Shown: positions 43,280 to 51,505 of the stretch, one piece after another
Layout: each line of letters begins with the position of its first letter
Position numbering within the stretch: the stretch's first letter is position 1
Source: JAAZKA01 sp034926225
GTDB taxonomy: Bacteria > Bacillota > Clostridia > Oscillospirales > QAMX01
Length of the DNA stretch: 64,000 nucleotides
Assembly: GCA_034926225.1 (NCBI GenBank)
Contig: JAYFRF010000013.1
Coordinates: 133,557 to 197,556 of the forward strand
Direction: 5' to 3'
Program-made: the position numbers and the translations under genes
The notes under the pieces: generated by a model
What the model saw: the letters and a program-made list of their open reading frames with translations, nothing else
The model's database searches: none
Told to the model about the DNA's origin: nothing

Positions 43280-43696
43280 CTATGTTTCGCTCATGCTGCC
43301 GATTTCAAGCAGGTTTCCCTCCGGGTCGGCGACATAAAAGTTGCGGATGCCGAAGGAAAAGGTTATGGGTTCTCCAGTCGGAAATCGCACACCCAACTTC
43401 GATAGTCGCTCATATTCCACATCCACATCAGCAAAGCAGGGCAACCAGAGGGCAATTTCAAACGTTTGATTGATTCCCTTTGGAGAGACGTAGCTCTCCC
43501 CAATTGCCTGCGCAAATGCTTTCCTACTGTACATGAACAAGGATAGCGCGCCGCTTGCCGTCTCAAACTCCGCGAAATCCCCGCCATTCCATTGAGTATG
43601 AAAGCCCAATGTATCTCTGTAGAATCGAACCATACAGTCCATGTCGTCGGCGTATAGGCACGCGCCCACCCTTACATCTCGTCCGATCAATGTCAT
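43280..43696 (-). CDS. VOC-family protein (glyoxalase/bleomycin-resistance fold)
   Basis: A 138-residue protein with the paired beta-alpha-beta VOC fold: MDCMVRFYRDTLGF in the first half and NFYVADPEGNLLEI at the end, whose Glu is a usual metal ligand. Substrate unknown. Confidence 0.85.
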   Translation of the reverse strand: MTLIGRDVRVGACLYADDMDCMVRFYRDTLGFHTQWNGGDFAEFETASGALSLFMYSRKAFAQAIGESYVSPKGINQTFEIALWLPCFADVDVEYERLSKLGVRFPTGEPITFSFGIRNFYVADPEGNLLEIGSMSET

Positions 43697-43868
43697 CCAT
43701 CTCCTCTATGTCAGAATGTTTATTGTACGTTCGTATCCACTTTGCGATGTCCTCTATAACCTCTTCGGGCGTCGGGGTTTCCTGCGCGTACTGCGTAAGC
43801 CTGCCATCTCATAGCCTGCACAGCCTTTGTGGTTCCATAATTGCGCATACTGCTCTAACTGTCTCACG
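43697..43868 (-). pseudogene. Frameshifted remnant of an unknown protein
   Basis: On the minus strand one frame reads QYAQLWNHKGCAGYEMAGL (about 43868-43800) and then the neighbouring frame continues TPTPEEVIEDIAKWIRTYNK (to about 43720), a protein-like composition broken by a single-base change near 43800. No start codon fits. I do not recognise the family. Confidence 0.35.
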
Positions 43869-43949
43869 TGTCGAGTAGTTGTTTAGGATAATTAATTTCA
43901 CCGTTAGGCGGTCTTATGCGGACAACGGTGCTTTCATGTAAATTAAAGG

Positions 43950-43978
43950 TTGTTTTCCGGATCGGAAGGGTGTATACT
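43950..43978 (+). promoter_or_regulatory. Promoter of the aldolase operon
   Basis: TTGTTT (43950-43955), 17-bp spacer, TATACT (43973-43978). Upstream, CACCGTT (43899-43905) and AACGGTG (43924-43930) form an inverted repeat that could bind a regulator. Confidence 0.6.
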
Positions 43979-44045
43979 GAGGGCGAAAACGCAAAGGCCG
44001 CAAGGTACCCCCAAAAAAATAACCATACTATGGGAGGAAAACACC

Positions 44046-44810
44046 ATGCCCGCATTGGAGGACCTGAAAGGGAAACTCGAACGCTGCGAGGTTGTGATCG
44101 GATCGACATTTATGTTTATCAACAACCTTTACACCCCGAAAACGCTGAAAGCCGCGGGACTCGACTTCATGCTGTTCGACTGCGAACATGGCAACTTTAT
44201 GCCGGAGCTGGCTGTCGACATGCTCCAGATGTGCCGCGCCTGCGATCTGCCGACGATCGTCCGGGTGCAGGACTGCGAGTATCACTGTATTTCAAAGTGT
44301 ATCGACGTGGGCGCCGACGGCGTGCTAATTCCCCGTACCGAGACGCTCGAGCAAGTGAAGCTTGCCATCGACTCGATCCGCTTTGCTCCCAAGGGGCGCA
44401 AGGGTGCTGGCGGGCTGGGGCTGCTTCGTCCCGGTGAAGATGCGGAGGCTTTTAACCGCAACCGCCTCCTCACCATTCAGATCGAATCGCCGAAGGGGGT
44501 CCAAAACCTCGACGCGATGCTGTCGACTTATGGGGAGGAAATTGCCGGCATCCTGATCGGACCGTGCGACCTGTCCATCATGAGCGGCACACCGCTCGAT
44601 ACCAGCTCGGACATCGTGCAGTCGCAGATCCGGCAGGTTGTTGACACCGCACAGAAGTATCGCAAGTCCGTCGGTATCTTCATGGGGAAGCAGGAAATCC
44701 GTAAGAACCTGGAAATGGGCATGAATTTCCTGTGGTGTGAGTCGGATATGAGCCTGATGGCGATCGGCGCAAGGGAGATCGTCCGGGAAGCGCACGTTTC
44801 ACGGGTATGA
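44046..44810 (+). CDS. HpcH/HpaI-family aldolase
   Basis: A 254-residue TIM-barrel enzyme: FDCEHGNF, GADGVLIPRTET, the metal-binding Glu in QIESPKG and Asp in GPCDLSIMSG. Family members split or join pyruvate/oxaloacetate and aldehydes. GGAGG nine bases before ATG at 44046; the open frame upstream is not coding because the promoter lies in it. Followed closely by a 2-hydroxyacid dehydrogenase gene. Confidence 0.9.
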   Translation: MPALEDLKGKLERCEVVIGSTFMFINNLYTPKTLKAAGLDFMLFDCEHGNFMPELAVDMLQMCRACDLPTIVRVQDCEYHCISKCIDVGADGVLIPRTETLEQVKLAIDSIRFAPKGRKGAGGLGLLRPGEDAEAFNRNRLLTIQIESPKGVQNLDAMLSTYGEEIAGILIGPCDLSIMSGTPLDTSSDIVQSQIRQVVDTAQKYRKSVGIFMGKQEIRKNLEMGMNFLWCESDMSLMAIGAREIVREAHVSRV

Positions 44811-44821
44811 GGGCGGACCGC

Positions 44822-45766
44822 ATGATAAAGATCGTGAACGTCAATGCAAATAAGCTCTATGATTATGAAGCTTCCGTTTTTGCCCGATATGATACGGAAT
44901 ACACCTTTGCCGCGGTACAAAACAGCGACGAGCTGATCGCGGCGGCTAAGGACGCCGAGGTGATCCTTTTCACCTCTGCCTGTTTTACAGAGGAGGTTTT
45001 CGCGGCGCTGCCGAAGCTGAAATTGCTGGTACGCTACGGCATCGGCTATGACACCGTCGATCTGACGGCTGCCCGCGCGCACGGGGTGGACGTCTGCAAC
45101 GCGCCGACCTACGGTACGATCGATGTGGCGGAGCATGCCATGGCGCTGCTGCTCGCGGCAAACCGGAAGATTCTCTCCTTCGACGCGGGGGTACGCGAGG
45201 GAGAGTGGGGCAAAAGCGCGGCGTATCCGACGCATCGGCTCAAGGACACCACACTCGGGCTGGTGGGACTCGGGCGCATTGCGCGAAACGTTGCACAATA
45301 CGCGCAGGGCTTCGGCATGAAAACCATTGCGTATGACCCCTATATCAAGCCGGAAGACACGGGGAACACGACGCTGGTTTCGCTCGGGGAGCTGCTGCGC
45401 ACCTCTGATTATATCAGTCTGCATGCTCCTCTCACGGAGGAAAACAGGCATATGATCTGCCGGGAGACGCTGGCGCAGTGCAAGCCGAACGCAGTGCTCG
45501 TGAACACCTCGCGTGGAGGCTTAATCGATACCGATGCGCTGGCGGAAGCGCTGCGGACAGGGGTAATACGCGGGGCGGGGCTGGATGTGCTGGAAACGGA
45601 ACCGATGCCGGAGAATTCGCCGCTTACAAAGCTTACGAATGTCGTCTTGACGCCGCATACCGCATGGCTTACGGAGGAAAGCGTGGTATCGCTGCATGAG
45701 GAGGTCACGGCGGAGGTCGTCCGTTTTCTTAAGGGACAGCCGAATCTGCATATCGTCAACCGATAG
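44822..45766 (+). CDS. D-2-hydroxyacid dehydrogenase (CtBP/SerA-like)
   Basis: A 314-residue NAD-dependent enzyme: GLVGLGRIARNVA for NAD, catalytic Arg in NTSRGGLIDTDAL, Glu in DVLETEP, His in TPHTAWL. Substrate unknown; reduction of a 2-oxoacid made by the aldolase is a natural guess. A start at 44807 overlapping the aldolase stop is possible; ATG at 44822 fits the usual family start and has a GAGG site. Confidence 0.88.
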   Translation: MIKIVNVNANKLYDYEASVFARYDTEYTFAAVQNSDELIAAAKDAEVILFTSACFTEEVFAALPKLKLLVRYGIGYDTVDLTAARAHGVDVCNAPTYGTIDVAEHAMALLLAANRKILSFDAGVREGEWGKSAAYPTHRLKDTTLGLVGLGRIARNVAQYAQGFGMKTIAYDPYIKPEDTGNTTLVSLGELLRTSDYISLHAPLTEENRHMICRETLAQCKPNAVLVNTSRGGLIDTDALAEALRTGVIRGAGLDVLETEPMPENSPLTKLTNVVLTPHTAWLTEESVVSLHEEVTAEVVRFLKGQPNLHIVNR

Positions 45767-45850
45767 CCCAAGGAGTGGTTGAACGGCCGCCTTGGATTCC
45801 TGTTCGGGCGGGTGTTCTCCTGCAATATGATAGGAAAGAAGGGAATCTGC

Positions 45851-46324
45851 ATGTCGGTTCTCGTCATGGACTGCCACGCATCGGATCACAAATACCTCCA
45901 TCGGGACTTCCACGCGTCGGTGGATAACGGCATCCGCTATGTCGGCGAGCACTACGGAGATAACAGTGTCCGCGAGCTATTACGGCGGTACACGCTGGCG
46001 TATCATAAGCCCCTGATCGACGCCATCCGGCGGGATGGGCTTGCCAAAATGCGGGATTATCTCGCGGATATCTATGAAAAGGAGGAAGCGTCCGACGCGC
46101 TGTCCTGCACGCTGGACGATACGGAGCTGACCGTTGCTGTCGGTTATTGCCCGGGCATCCGCTACATGCGCTCGGTTGGCACGGAACCGTCGAAGTGGTA
46201 CATCGAGACGACACGCACTGTGTATGAGACGATCGGCGACGCGGTGGGGGTCGGCTTTGAACTTATCCGCTACGACGAACAAACGGGGCGCGCGGCATTC
46301 CGCTTCTTTAGGAGGTGCTTTTGA
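45851..46324 (+). CDS. Protein of unknown function, paralogue A
   Basis: A 157-residue protein with CHASDHKYLHRDFHASVDNG at residues 8-27, many His, and VGYCPGIRYMR near residue 105. The layout (helical half with RDGLAKMRDYL, then a strand pair with a YCP motif) resembles L-2-amino-thiazoline-4-carboxylate hydrolase-type proteins, but I cannot confirm this. It shares that layout with the next gene. AGAAGG eight bases before ATG; part of the aldolase-dehydrogenase operon. Confidence 0.7.
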   Translation: MSVLVMDCHASDHKYLHRDFHASVDNGIRYVGEHYGDNSVRELLRRYTLAYHKPLIDAIRRDGLAKMRDYLADIYEKEEASDALSCTLDDTELTVAVGYCPGIRYMRSVGTEPSKWYIETTRTVYETIGDAVGVGFELIRYDEQTGRAAFRFFRRCF

Positions 46325-46325
46325 C

Positions 46326-46811
46326 ATGCTGTCCTGCACAGAGTTCATACCGTTTTACAGTGAGCTGTTTTCGTACATAGAGGAAAAATCGGATCACGAC
46401 GGTGTGGTCCGCTATTGGAATCACATTTCGGACACCTATGTCGAAGAAAGGCTCGGCGAATGCGTACGCAAAGAGGGAATGCGCGGAATGTGGACGTACT
46501 GGTCGCGTTCCCTTGCGGAGGAAGCCGCCGACTTTGTGATGACCTACGACGAGGAGCGGGAGGCACTGACGATCGACATGCGGTACTGCCCTTCACGGGG
46601 GCTTTTAAACTCGCTTACCTATATGAAGCCGTATCACGATTACTGCGGACATTGCGGGGTACTGTATGACCGCGTACTGGAAAAGTTCGGTGTGGAGAGC
46701 CGGATGGATTTCTCGAAGGTATCCGAGGCAAAGTGCTGGGAATGCCGACAAAAACGCACGGATTTACAGCCTACCATTGGCGATAACAACATAACGCCGG
46801 ATAATCTCTGA
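46326..46811 (+). CDS. Protein of unknown function, paralogue B
   Basis: A 161-residue protein similar in pattern to the previous one: RKEGMRGMWTYWSRSLAEEA, then DMRYCPSRGLLNSL. It also has HDYCGHCG and CWECRQKR, four Cys that could bind a metal or cluster. ATG lies one base after the stop of paralogue A with GGAGG upstream. No clear family. Confidence 0.68.
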   Translation: MLSCTEFIPFYSELFSYIEEKSDHDGVVRYWNHISDTYVEERLGECVRKEGMRGMWTYWSRSLAEEAADFVMTYDEEREALTIDMRYCPSRGLLNSLTYMKPYHDYCGHCGVLYDRVLEKFGVESRMDFSKVSEAKCWECRQKRTDLQPTIGDNNITPDNL

Positions 46812-46837
46812 TTTTCAAAGGTCAACCGGCGTTATGT
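46789..46837 (+). terminator. Stem-loop overlapping the end of paralogue B
   Basis: ACATAACGCCGG (46789-46800) pairs with CCGGCGTTATGT (46826-46837), a 12-bp stem whose loop holds the stop codon. No T run, so termination is likely but not certain. Confidence 0.55.
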
Positions 46838-46874
46838 AGATCCCATATGGCAAAAGTCGGGCTGCCATAACAGC

Positions 46875-47570
46875 CTATCCCTTTATAAATTGATCGATTT
46901 TCGTGTTTACTGCGTCGGGGTTCAGCTTCCGTATCTGCGCTTTGATTTTCTCATAGGCGGGGACAGGGTCCATATCGTACAGAGCAACACCGCGCTTGTG
47001 CCAAAAGTCCTCAGCCGTCGTAAAAACCGTGCTGTACCAACCGTAGCGCTCGCCATATTTGTTTATTTTTTGTCTCTGTCCGCACATGGTAATAAACATA
47101 CGCATTTGAAGCTCGACGATCGCTCGATCGAACCCGGTGCTGTCCGGCTTTGAAAAGCCGCCGGATAGTTTAATCTCATGAAGAGCCGCTTCACCGTTTT
47201 GACGGATGAAATCGTATATCCGTTTGGCGGTATGGCTTACCGTGCCGTTTGCATAGGCTTCCTCAAACGTCTCTCCGTGTCTGCGTACAGCAAGGAAATA
47301 CGGATACCATTCCTTCGTGATATAGCCGCTCGTACGGAAAAACAGTTTTGCGTAGGCAATGTCGTTCCGTTCCTCCAGTACACGCATACGCCATTCCCAC
47401 GGATCGGTCTCCGCATCCCCTGTGTGCCATTTGACCGGCGTATCGATAACCTGTTGCTCCTCCCAGCCGTAGGGGATAACGGCAAATATCCCCTTGGCGT
47501 TGCCGCCGCCCATGGAAAAACCGCTGTCAAGCAGGGCTGCACAAAAGTCAAAAAAGTTCTCTATCATCAT
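46875..47570 (-). CDS. AlkZ-related protein
   Basis: A 231-residue protein. PYGWEEQQVIDTPVKWHTGD, DPWEWRMRVLEERNDIAYAK and FTTAEDFWHKRG are the hallmarks of the clostridial AlkZ-related group, winged-helix relatives of the DNA glycosylase AlkZ/YcaQ. It is shorter than true AlkZ and lacks an obvious QxQ catalytic motif, so repair activity is unproven. ATG overlaps the upstream stop (ATGA). Confidence 0.78.
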   Translation of the reverse strand: MMIENFFDFCAALLDSGFSMGGGNAKGIFAVIPYGWEEQQVIDTPVKWHTGDAETDPWEWRMRVLEERNDIAYAKLFFRTSGYITKEWYPYFLAVRRHGETFEEAYANGTVSHTAKRIYDFIRQNGEAALHEIKLSGGFSKPDSTGFDRAIVELQMRMFITMCGQRQKINKYGERYGWYSTVFTTAEDFWHKRGVALYDMDPVPAYEKIKAQIRKLNPDAVNTKIDQFIKG

Positions 47571-47845
47571 TGCTTATACCACTTTTTGCATTGCTCGATT
47601 CTCGCGCCGGGAGGTGTGTCGCCGTGTATGGGGTCACAGGAATACGCCGTTAACAGTGCGCAGGGGATGTCGGAGCATTCTCCGCAGTGGACGAAACCTT
47701 TGTTCTGACAGCAGACGGCGACAGGGCATTCGCCATGGAAAGGATGGCCGTTCGTTTCGATACAGCCTCCGCAGTTGTGGCTATTTTTATATGTGCAGCC
47801 TGTGCAATGCAGACCGCAGCGTGAGTCAATCCCGGAATTCATCAT
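47567..47845 (-). CDS. DUF3795 Cys-rich protein
   Basis: A 92-residue protein with 13 Cys in CxxC-like groups: CGLHCTGCTYK, CGGCIETNG, CPVAVCC, CGECSDIPC. This is the DUF3795 pattern, probably metal-binding. ATG at 47845 (or 47842) follows GAAGGGA. Co-transcribed with the AlkZ-related gene. Confidence 0.8.
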   Translation of the reverse strand: MMNSGIDSRCGLHCTGCTYKNSHNCGGCIETNGHPFHGECPVAVCCQNKGFVHCGECSDIPCALLTAYSCDPIHGDTPPGARIEQCKKWYKQ

Positions 47846-47855
47846 TACGCTTCCC

Positions 47856-47899
47856 TTCCATTCAGCTATAAGTATATAATAACATATAGCTGAATGGAA
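47856..47899. promoter_or_regulatory. 15-bp perfect inverted repeat over the DUF3795 promoter
   Basis: TTCCATTCAGCTATA (47856-47870) and TATAGCTGAATGGAA (47885-47899) with a 14-bp spacer. On the minus strand -10 TATACT (47871-47876) lies inside the spacer and a weak -35 TTCCAT (47894-47899) in the far arm, so a bound protein would cover the promoter. Confidence 0.7.
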
Positions 47900-48014
47900 A
47901 GCAATACCAAACGCCATATCCTCAAATCAGAACACTTTTTTAAACGCTGCGGTGGTCATAGAATATGGATTTGTCAGAAGCGAAATACCGGGAAAGACTG
48001 AAAGCGTGTTGCAA

Positions 48015-49859
48015 TCATGCAAGGTTATATTTTCTCATCCATTCGTTAGTCTGGAGCAGATAGGCGATCATTTGAGGACCGGCCATTAGTTGCCCAAACC
48101 ACGGTTTCCCATAATCCTTTGGAGACGAGAGGAATAGCTCCGCTTTACGCCTGTCAATGAACTGGTTTATGGGAGCTGCGTCATCCTCCAATACCTCTTT
48201 GAATTTCCGCACAAGGATCGTCTCATATGCGGGATTGTACGTTTTCGGATAAGGACTTTTCTTTCGAAAGAGGATTTCAGGAGGAAGCAATCCGACACAG
48301 GCGTCGCGAAGCAGCGCCTTTTCGATACCGTCACGGTATTTCATACCCCAGGGAACATTGTAGAGATACTCAACGATTCTGTGATCGGCAAATGGGACGC
48401 GCGCTTCAAGACCGCAGGACATACTCGCTCTGTCCATACGGTCGAGCAGTGTCTGCATAAACCAGCGTATGTTCAGAAAGCTGATTTCCCGCCTGCGCCG
48501 CTCTTCTGCGCTCTCTCCTGGGAGATGCGGTACAGCTTTCAACGAATCCTCATAACGCGTTCTTACATAATCGTCAAGATTGAGATTTGCAATTACTTCG
48601 TCCTTGAGCATACAGGTTCTGGCGGTAAGGTCGAACGACCAGGGGAAGCCGTCTGCATCCATCAGCTCCTTCTTATAAAACCAGGGATAGCCGCCGAATA
48701 TTTCATCGGCGCACTCGCCGGTGAGCGCAACCTTGTTTTGCTCTTTCACAAGGGAGCAAAAGTACATAAGGGATGCGTCTACATCGGCCATGCCCGGAAG
48801 ATCCTTGGCAAACACCGCGGCGGGAAGCATATCCGCCAGCGATTCCTCGTTGCACTCAAGGTAAGTATGCCGTACAGGAAGCTTTGACAACAATATGTCA
48901 ACATAAGGTCTGTCTCGTGTAGGCTGGAATTTGTTTGCCTTAAAATACTGATCGTTTCCGGTAAAGTCAAAAGAGAAAGTATTCAGAGTACCGCCGTTCA
49001 TCCGCATAAACTCCGAAGCAACCGCCGTAACGATACTTGAATCAAGGCCCCCGGACAGAAAGCTGCATACGGGCACATCGGATACCATTTGCCGTGTAAT
49101 CGCATCTTTGACGAGATAGGATACCGTATCTACGGTTTGAGCATAGGTATCTGTGTGGGGTGTTGCTTCCAGCTGCCAATAACGGTACTCATGGAAGCCT
49201 TCTTTGGAAAACACAGCGAGACTGCCCGGGTGAATTTCGTTTACGCCTTTGAATACACCGTTTCCCGGGGTTCTAGCCGGACCAATGCCGAATACTTCAC
49301 GAAAGCTATCATCGTTCGCCCGCGGCGTGATTTGAGGGTGACAGAACAACGCTTTGATCTCAGAGCCAAATACCAGCAGACCGTCTTGTATCGTATAGAA
49401 CAGCGGCTTAACGCCAACCCTATCCCGGCAAAGAACCAGCTGGTTGAGCTTACTATCCCAAATGGCAAAGGCAAATATGCCGTTAAGCATGGAGGCGCAC
49501 TCGAGACCATACTCCATGTATGTATAGAGTATAACTTCGGTGTCCCCGGAGGTTTGCAGGGAATATCCTTTCTTTTTTAACTCCGGCACAATATCATTCG
49601 TGTTGTATATCTCGCCGTTGTAGATGATCACATAGTCGAAACCGTTCTTACTTCTGAGAATTGGCTGGATTCCTCCCGCGACATCACGAATCGACAGTCT
49701 CGTATGTGCCAATCCAACGTTTGAGTCTAAATACTCTCCCGCTTGGTCGTTGCCGCGGTGAGAAATTGAATTTCTCATCGATGTCAGAATTTCGATCCAC
49801 TTTTCCCTGTCAAGGTCATAGTTTTCACGGAAATTACTGAATCCGGAAATGCCGCACAT
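48015..49859 (-). CDS. asnB: Glutamine-hydrolysing asparagine synthetase
   Basis: A 614-residue enzyme. Start set at MCGISGF so that the nucleophile is Cys2 after Met removal; GTG nine bases upstream would bury it. The N-terminal glutaminase (1-190) has LAHTRLSI and YNGEIYN; the synthetase domain has the PP-loop SFLSGGLDSS and GECADEIFGGYPWF. It makes Asn from Asp and Gln. A leader terminator lies just before it. Confidence 0.95.
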   Translation of the reverse strand: MCGISGFSNFRENYDLDREKWIEILTSMRNSISHRGNDQAGEYLDSNVGLAHTRLSIRDVAGGIQPILRSKNGFDYVIIYNGEIYNTNDIVPELKKKGYSLQTSGDTEVILYTYMEYGLECASMLNGIFAFAIWDSKLNQLVLCRDRVGVKPLFYTIQDGLLVFGSEIKALFCHPQITPRANDDSFREVFGIGPARTPGNGVFKGVNEIHPGSLAVFSKEGFHEYRYWQLEATPHTDTYAQTVDTVSYLVKDAITRQMVSDVPVCSFLSGGLDSSIVTAVASEFMRMNGGTLNTFSFDFTGNDQYFKANKFQPTRDRPYVDILLSKLPVRHTYLECNEESLADMLPAAVFAKDLPGMADVDASLMYFCSLVKEQNKVALTGECADEIFGGYPWFYKKELMDADGFPWSFDLTARTCMLKDEVIANLNLDDYVRTRYEDSLKAVPHLPGESAEERRRREISFLNIRWFMQTLLDRMDRASMSCGLEARVPFADHRIVEYLYNVPWGMKYRDGIEKALLRDACVGLLPPEILFRKKSPYPKTYNPAYETILVRKFKEVLEDDAAPINQFIDRRKAELFLSSPKDYGKPWFGQLMAGPQMIAYLLQTNEWMRKYNLA

Positions 49860-49872
49860 TTTCTTCACCCCA

Positions 49873-49908
49873 CAAAAAAGGCGCTTCCCATCCTGGTTAG
49901 CGCCTTTG
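49873..49908 (-). terminator. Leader hairpin before asnB
   Basis: On the minus strand AAAGGCGCT pairs with AGCGCCTTT, followed by T6 and then directly by the asnB ribosome site. This is an attenuator-like position. Confidence 0.65.
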
Positions 49909-49985
49909 CTTTCAAAGATATACTATGTGTTTATCTCTTGAAATGTGAATCGATACTTCGGTTTATGGCGTCTGGGAGTGATTAT

Positions 49986-50018
49986 CTTATAAAAAAAACA
50001 CGCCCCAATGGAACGTGT
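49986..50018 (-). terminator. Terminator after the zinc-ribbon gene
   Basis: On the minus strand ACACG, loop, CGTGT and eight T, sixteen bases past the stop of the zinc-ribbon gene. Confidence 0.7.
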
Positions 50019-50033
50019 CTTTGAAATCACTAT

Positions 50034-50309
50034 TTATCTTCTGAAGCAGTCGCTGCAATAAACAGGGCGGTCGGTGCGCGGCTCGAAAGGAACCTTGCAG
50101 GGTTTTCCGCATTCTGCACAAACTGCATCGTACATCTGACGAGCGCCGCCATTACCGCGAGAGTTGTTACCCTTGCGTGCGTCACGGCAGGATTTGCAGC
50201 GCTGCGGCTCATTAGTGAAGCCTTTTTCAGCGAAAAATTCCTGCTCGTTGGCGGTGAAAGTGAATTCTTGTCCGCAATCTTTGCAGACGATGGTCTTGTC
50301 TTTAAACAT
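50034..50309 (-). CDS. Zinc-ribbon protein (two CxxC pairs twice)
   Basis: A 91-residue protein with two zinc ribbons: CKDCGQEF...CKSCRDARK in the first half and CAECGKPCKVPF...CSDCFRR at the end. Such small proteins are common in Bacillota; function unknown. ATG at 50309 follows GAGG by six bases. Confidence 0.82.
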   Translation of the reverse strand: MFKDKTIVCKDCGQEFTFTANEQEFFAEKGFTNEPQRCKSCRDARKGNNSRGNGGARQMYDAVCAECGKPCKVPFEPRTDRPVYCSDCFRR

Positions 50310-50320
50310 CCAATACCTCA

Positions 50321-50360
50321 TAAAAAATAAAAAATAGTGCGATGCCGATTCGCATCGCAA
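50321..50360 (-). promoter_or_regulatory. Leader hairpin with T runs before the zinc-ribbon gene
   Basis: TGCGATGC and GCATCGCA (8-bp stem, six-base loop at 50338-50359), followed on the minus strand by two T6 runs and then the ribosome site. It begins within a few bases of the predicted transcript start. Confidence 0.7.
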
Positions 50361-50368
50361 CACTTATT

Positions 50369-50397
50369 ATAATAACATAGACAATTTGAAAAGTCAA
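50369..50397 (-). promoter_or_regulatory. Promoter of the zinc-ribbon gene
   Basis: Minus strand TTGACT (50392-50397), 17-bp spacer, TATTAT (50369-50374). Confidence 0.75.
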
Positions 50398-50511
50398 GTG
50401 GTTTTCAATATTTATTTTACTAATATGTTCATGCAAAGACGGTGATTCTGGACAGTTGTTGACAATGGCATTTGATTTCAGCGAAACCGCACCTGCCTAC
50501 AATATTATTCT

Positions 50512-50539
50512 TTGATTTCCTGTATAGATATGATATAAT
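50512..50539 (+). promoter_or_regulatory. Promoter of the DUF1801-GNAT-immunity genes
   Basis: TTGATT (50512-50517), 16-bp spacer, TATAAT (50534-50539). Confidence 0.65.
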
Positions 50540-50606
50540 GACACCAATACACCCAGCGAGCGGCATGGCGGCGGACTGCCGCGCGGATAGAGAAGGAGCA
50601 AGATGA

Positions 50607-50945
50607 ATGAAGGTAAATACCATCGACGAATATATCGCGCAATATGACGGAGAAGTCAAAACCATACTGGAGAAGACCCGCTCGGCAATCCGTACCGCGG
50701 CGCCGGACGCTATCGAGAAAATCACGTGGCGGATGCCTACCTTCTGGCAAAAGGAAAACCTCGTCCATTTTGCGGCGCACAAAAGTCATCTCGGTATTTA
50801 CCCCGGCGGTGAGGCGACGGCTGTTTTCGCCGACAAATTGACGGAATACAAAATCAGCAAGGGCGCGATACAGTTTCCTTACAGCAAACCGATACCCTAT
50901 GCGCTTATTATCGATATCGTAAAATGGAGGTTAAAACAGATATGA
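50607..50945 (+). CDS. DUF1801-family protein
   Basis: A 112-residue protein of the YdhG/Fra-like DUF1801 fold: TIDEYIAQYDGEVKTIL, ITWRMPTFWQ, FAAHKSHLGIYP and KGAIQFPYSKPIP are all family signatures. Some members are proposed iron chaperones; role here unknown. It overlaps the start region of the GNAT gene. Confidence 0.88.
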   Translation: MKVNTIDEYIAQYDGEVKTILEKTRSAIRTAAPDAIEKITWRMPTFWQKENLVHFAAHKSHLGIYPGGEATAVFADKLTEYKISKGAIQFPYSKPIPYALIIDIVKWRLKQI

Positions 50946-51499
50946 ACCACAAAGGCACAATTAAGTTAGTTACCGATCGGCTTTTACTGCGCCGCTTCAC
51001 ATTGGACGATGCGGACGCCATGTTTCAAAATTGGGCAAACGACCCGAAGGTAACGGAATTTTTGATGTGGAAGCCTCACGGCTGTGTCGATGTGACAAAA
51101 CACGTTCTGGCTGACTGGATTCCTTTATATGCAAAGCCGGATTACTACCAATGGGGGATCGAAATCAAGCAAACCCATGAGTTGATCGGGAGCATCGCCG
51201 CTGTTCACATCCAGGAGAATGTGAATATGGTTCATATCGGCTATTGCATCGGTCGAGACTGGTGGCATAAGGGGTACACATCGGAATCGTTCGCGGAACT
51301 GATCCGCTTTTTCTTCGATGAGGTTGGTGCAAACAGGATTGAAGCCCGCCATGATACGCGTAACCCCAATTCGGGGAAAGTGATGCAAAAATGCGGCCTA
51401 CAATACGAAGGGACACACAGGCAATCCGACTGGAATACAAGCGGGTTGTGCGATGCATCCTACTACGCCATCCTTGCGGAAGATTATCAAAAGGGATAA
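50942..51499 (+). CDS. GNAT-family acetyltransferase (RimJ/RimL type)
   Basis: A 185-residue protein: TDRLLLRRFTLDDADAMF at the start, acetyl-CoA motif GYCIGRDWWHKGYTSESF, and RNPNSGKVMQKCGLQYEG, as in RimJ/RimL relatives that acetylate protein N-termini or small molecules. ATG at 50942 follows GGAGG by eleven bases; 50924 is an alternative. Confidence 0.88.
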   Translation: MNHKGTIKLVTDRLLLRRFTLDDADAMFQNWANDPKVTEFLMWKPHGCVDVTKHVLADWIPLYAKPDYYQWGIEIKQTHELIGSIAAVHIQENVNMVHIGYCIGRDWWHKGYTSESFAELIRFFFDEVGANRIEARHDTRNPNSGKVMQKCGLQYEGTHRQSDWNTSGLCDASYYAILAEDYQKG

Positions 51500-51505
51500 A
51501 AGCAT

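Noticed and set aside
49860..50030. T-box riboswitch for asnB
   Set aside because: The region is too short and lacks the T-box consensus; only a simple hairpin is visible.
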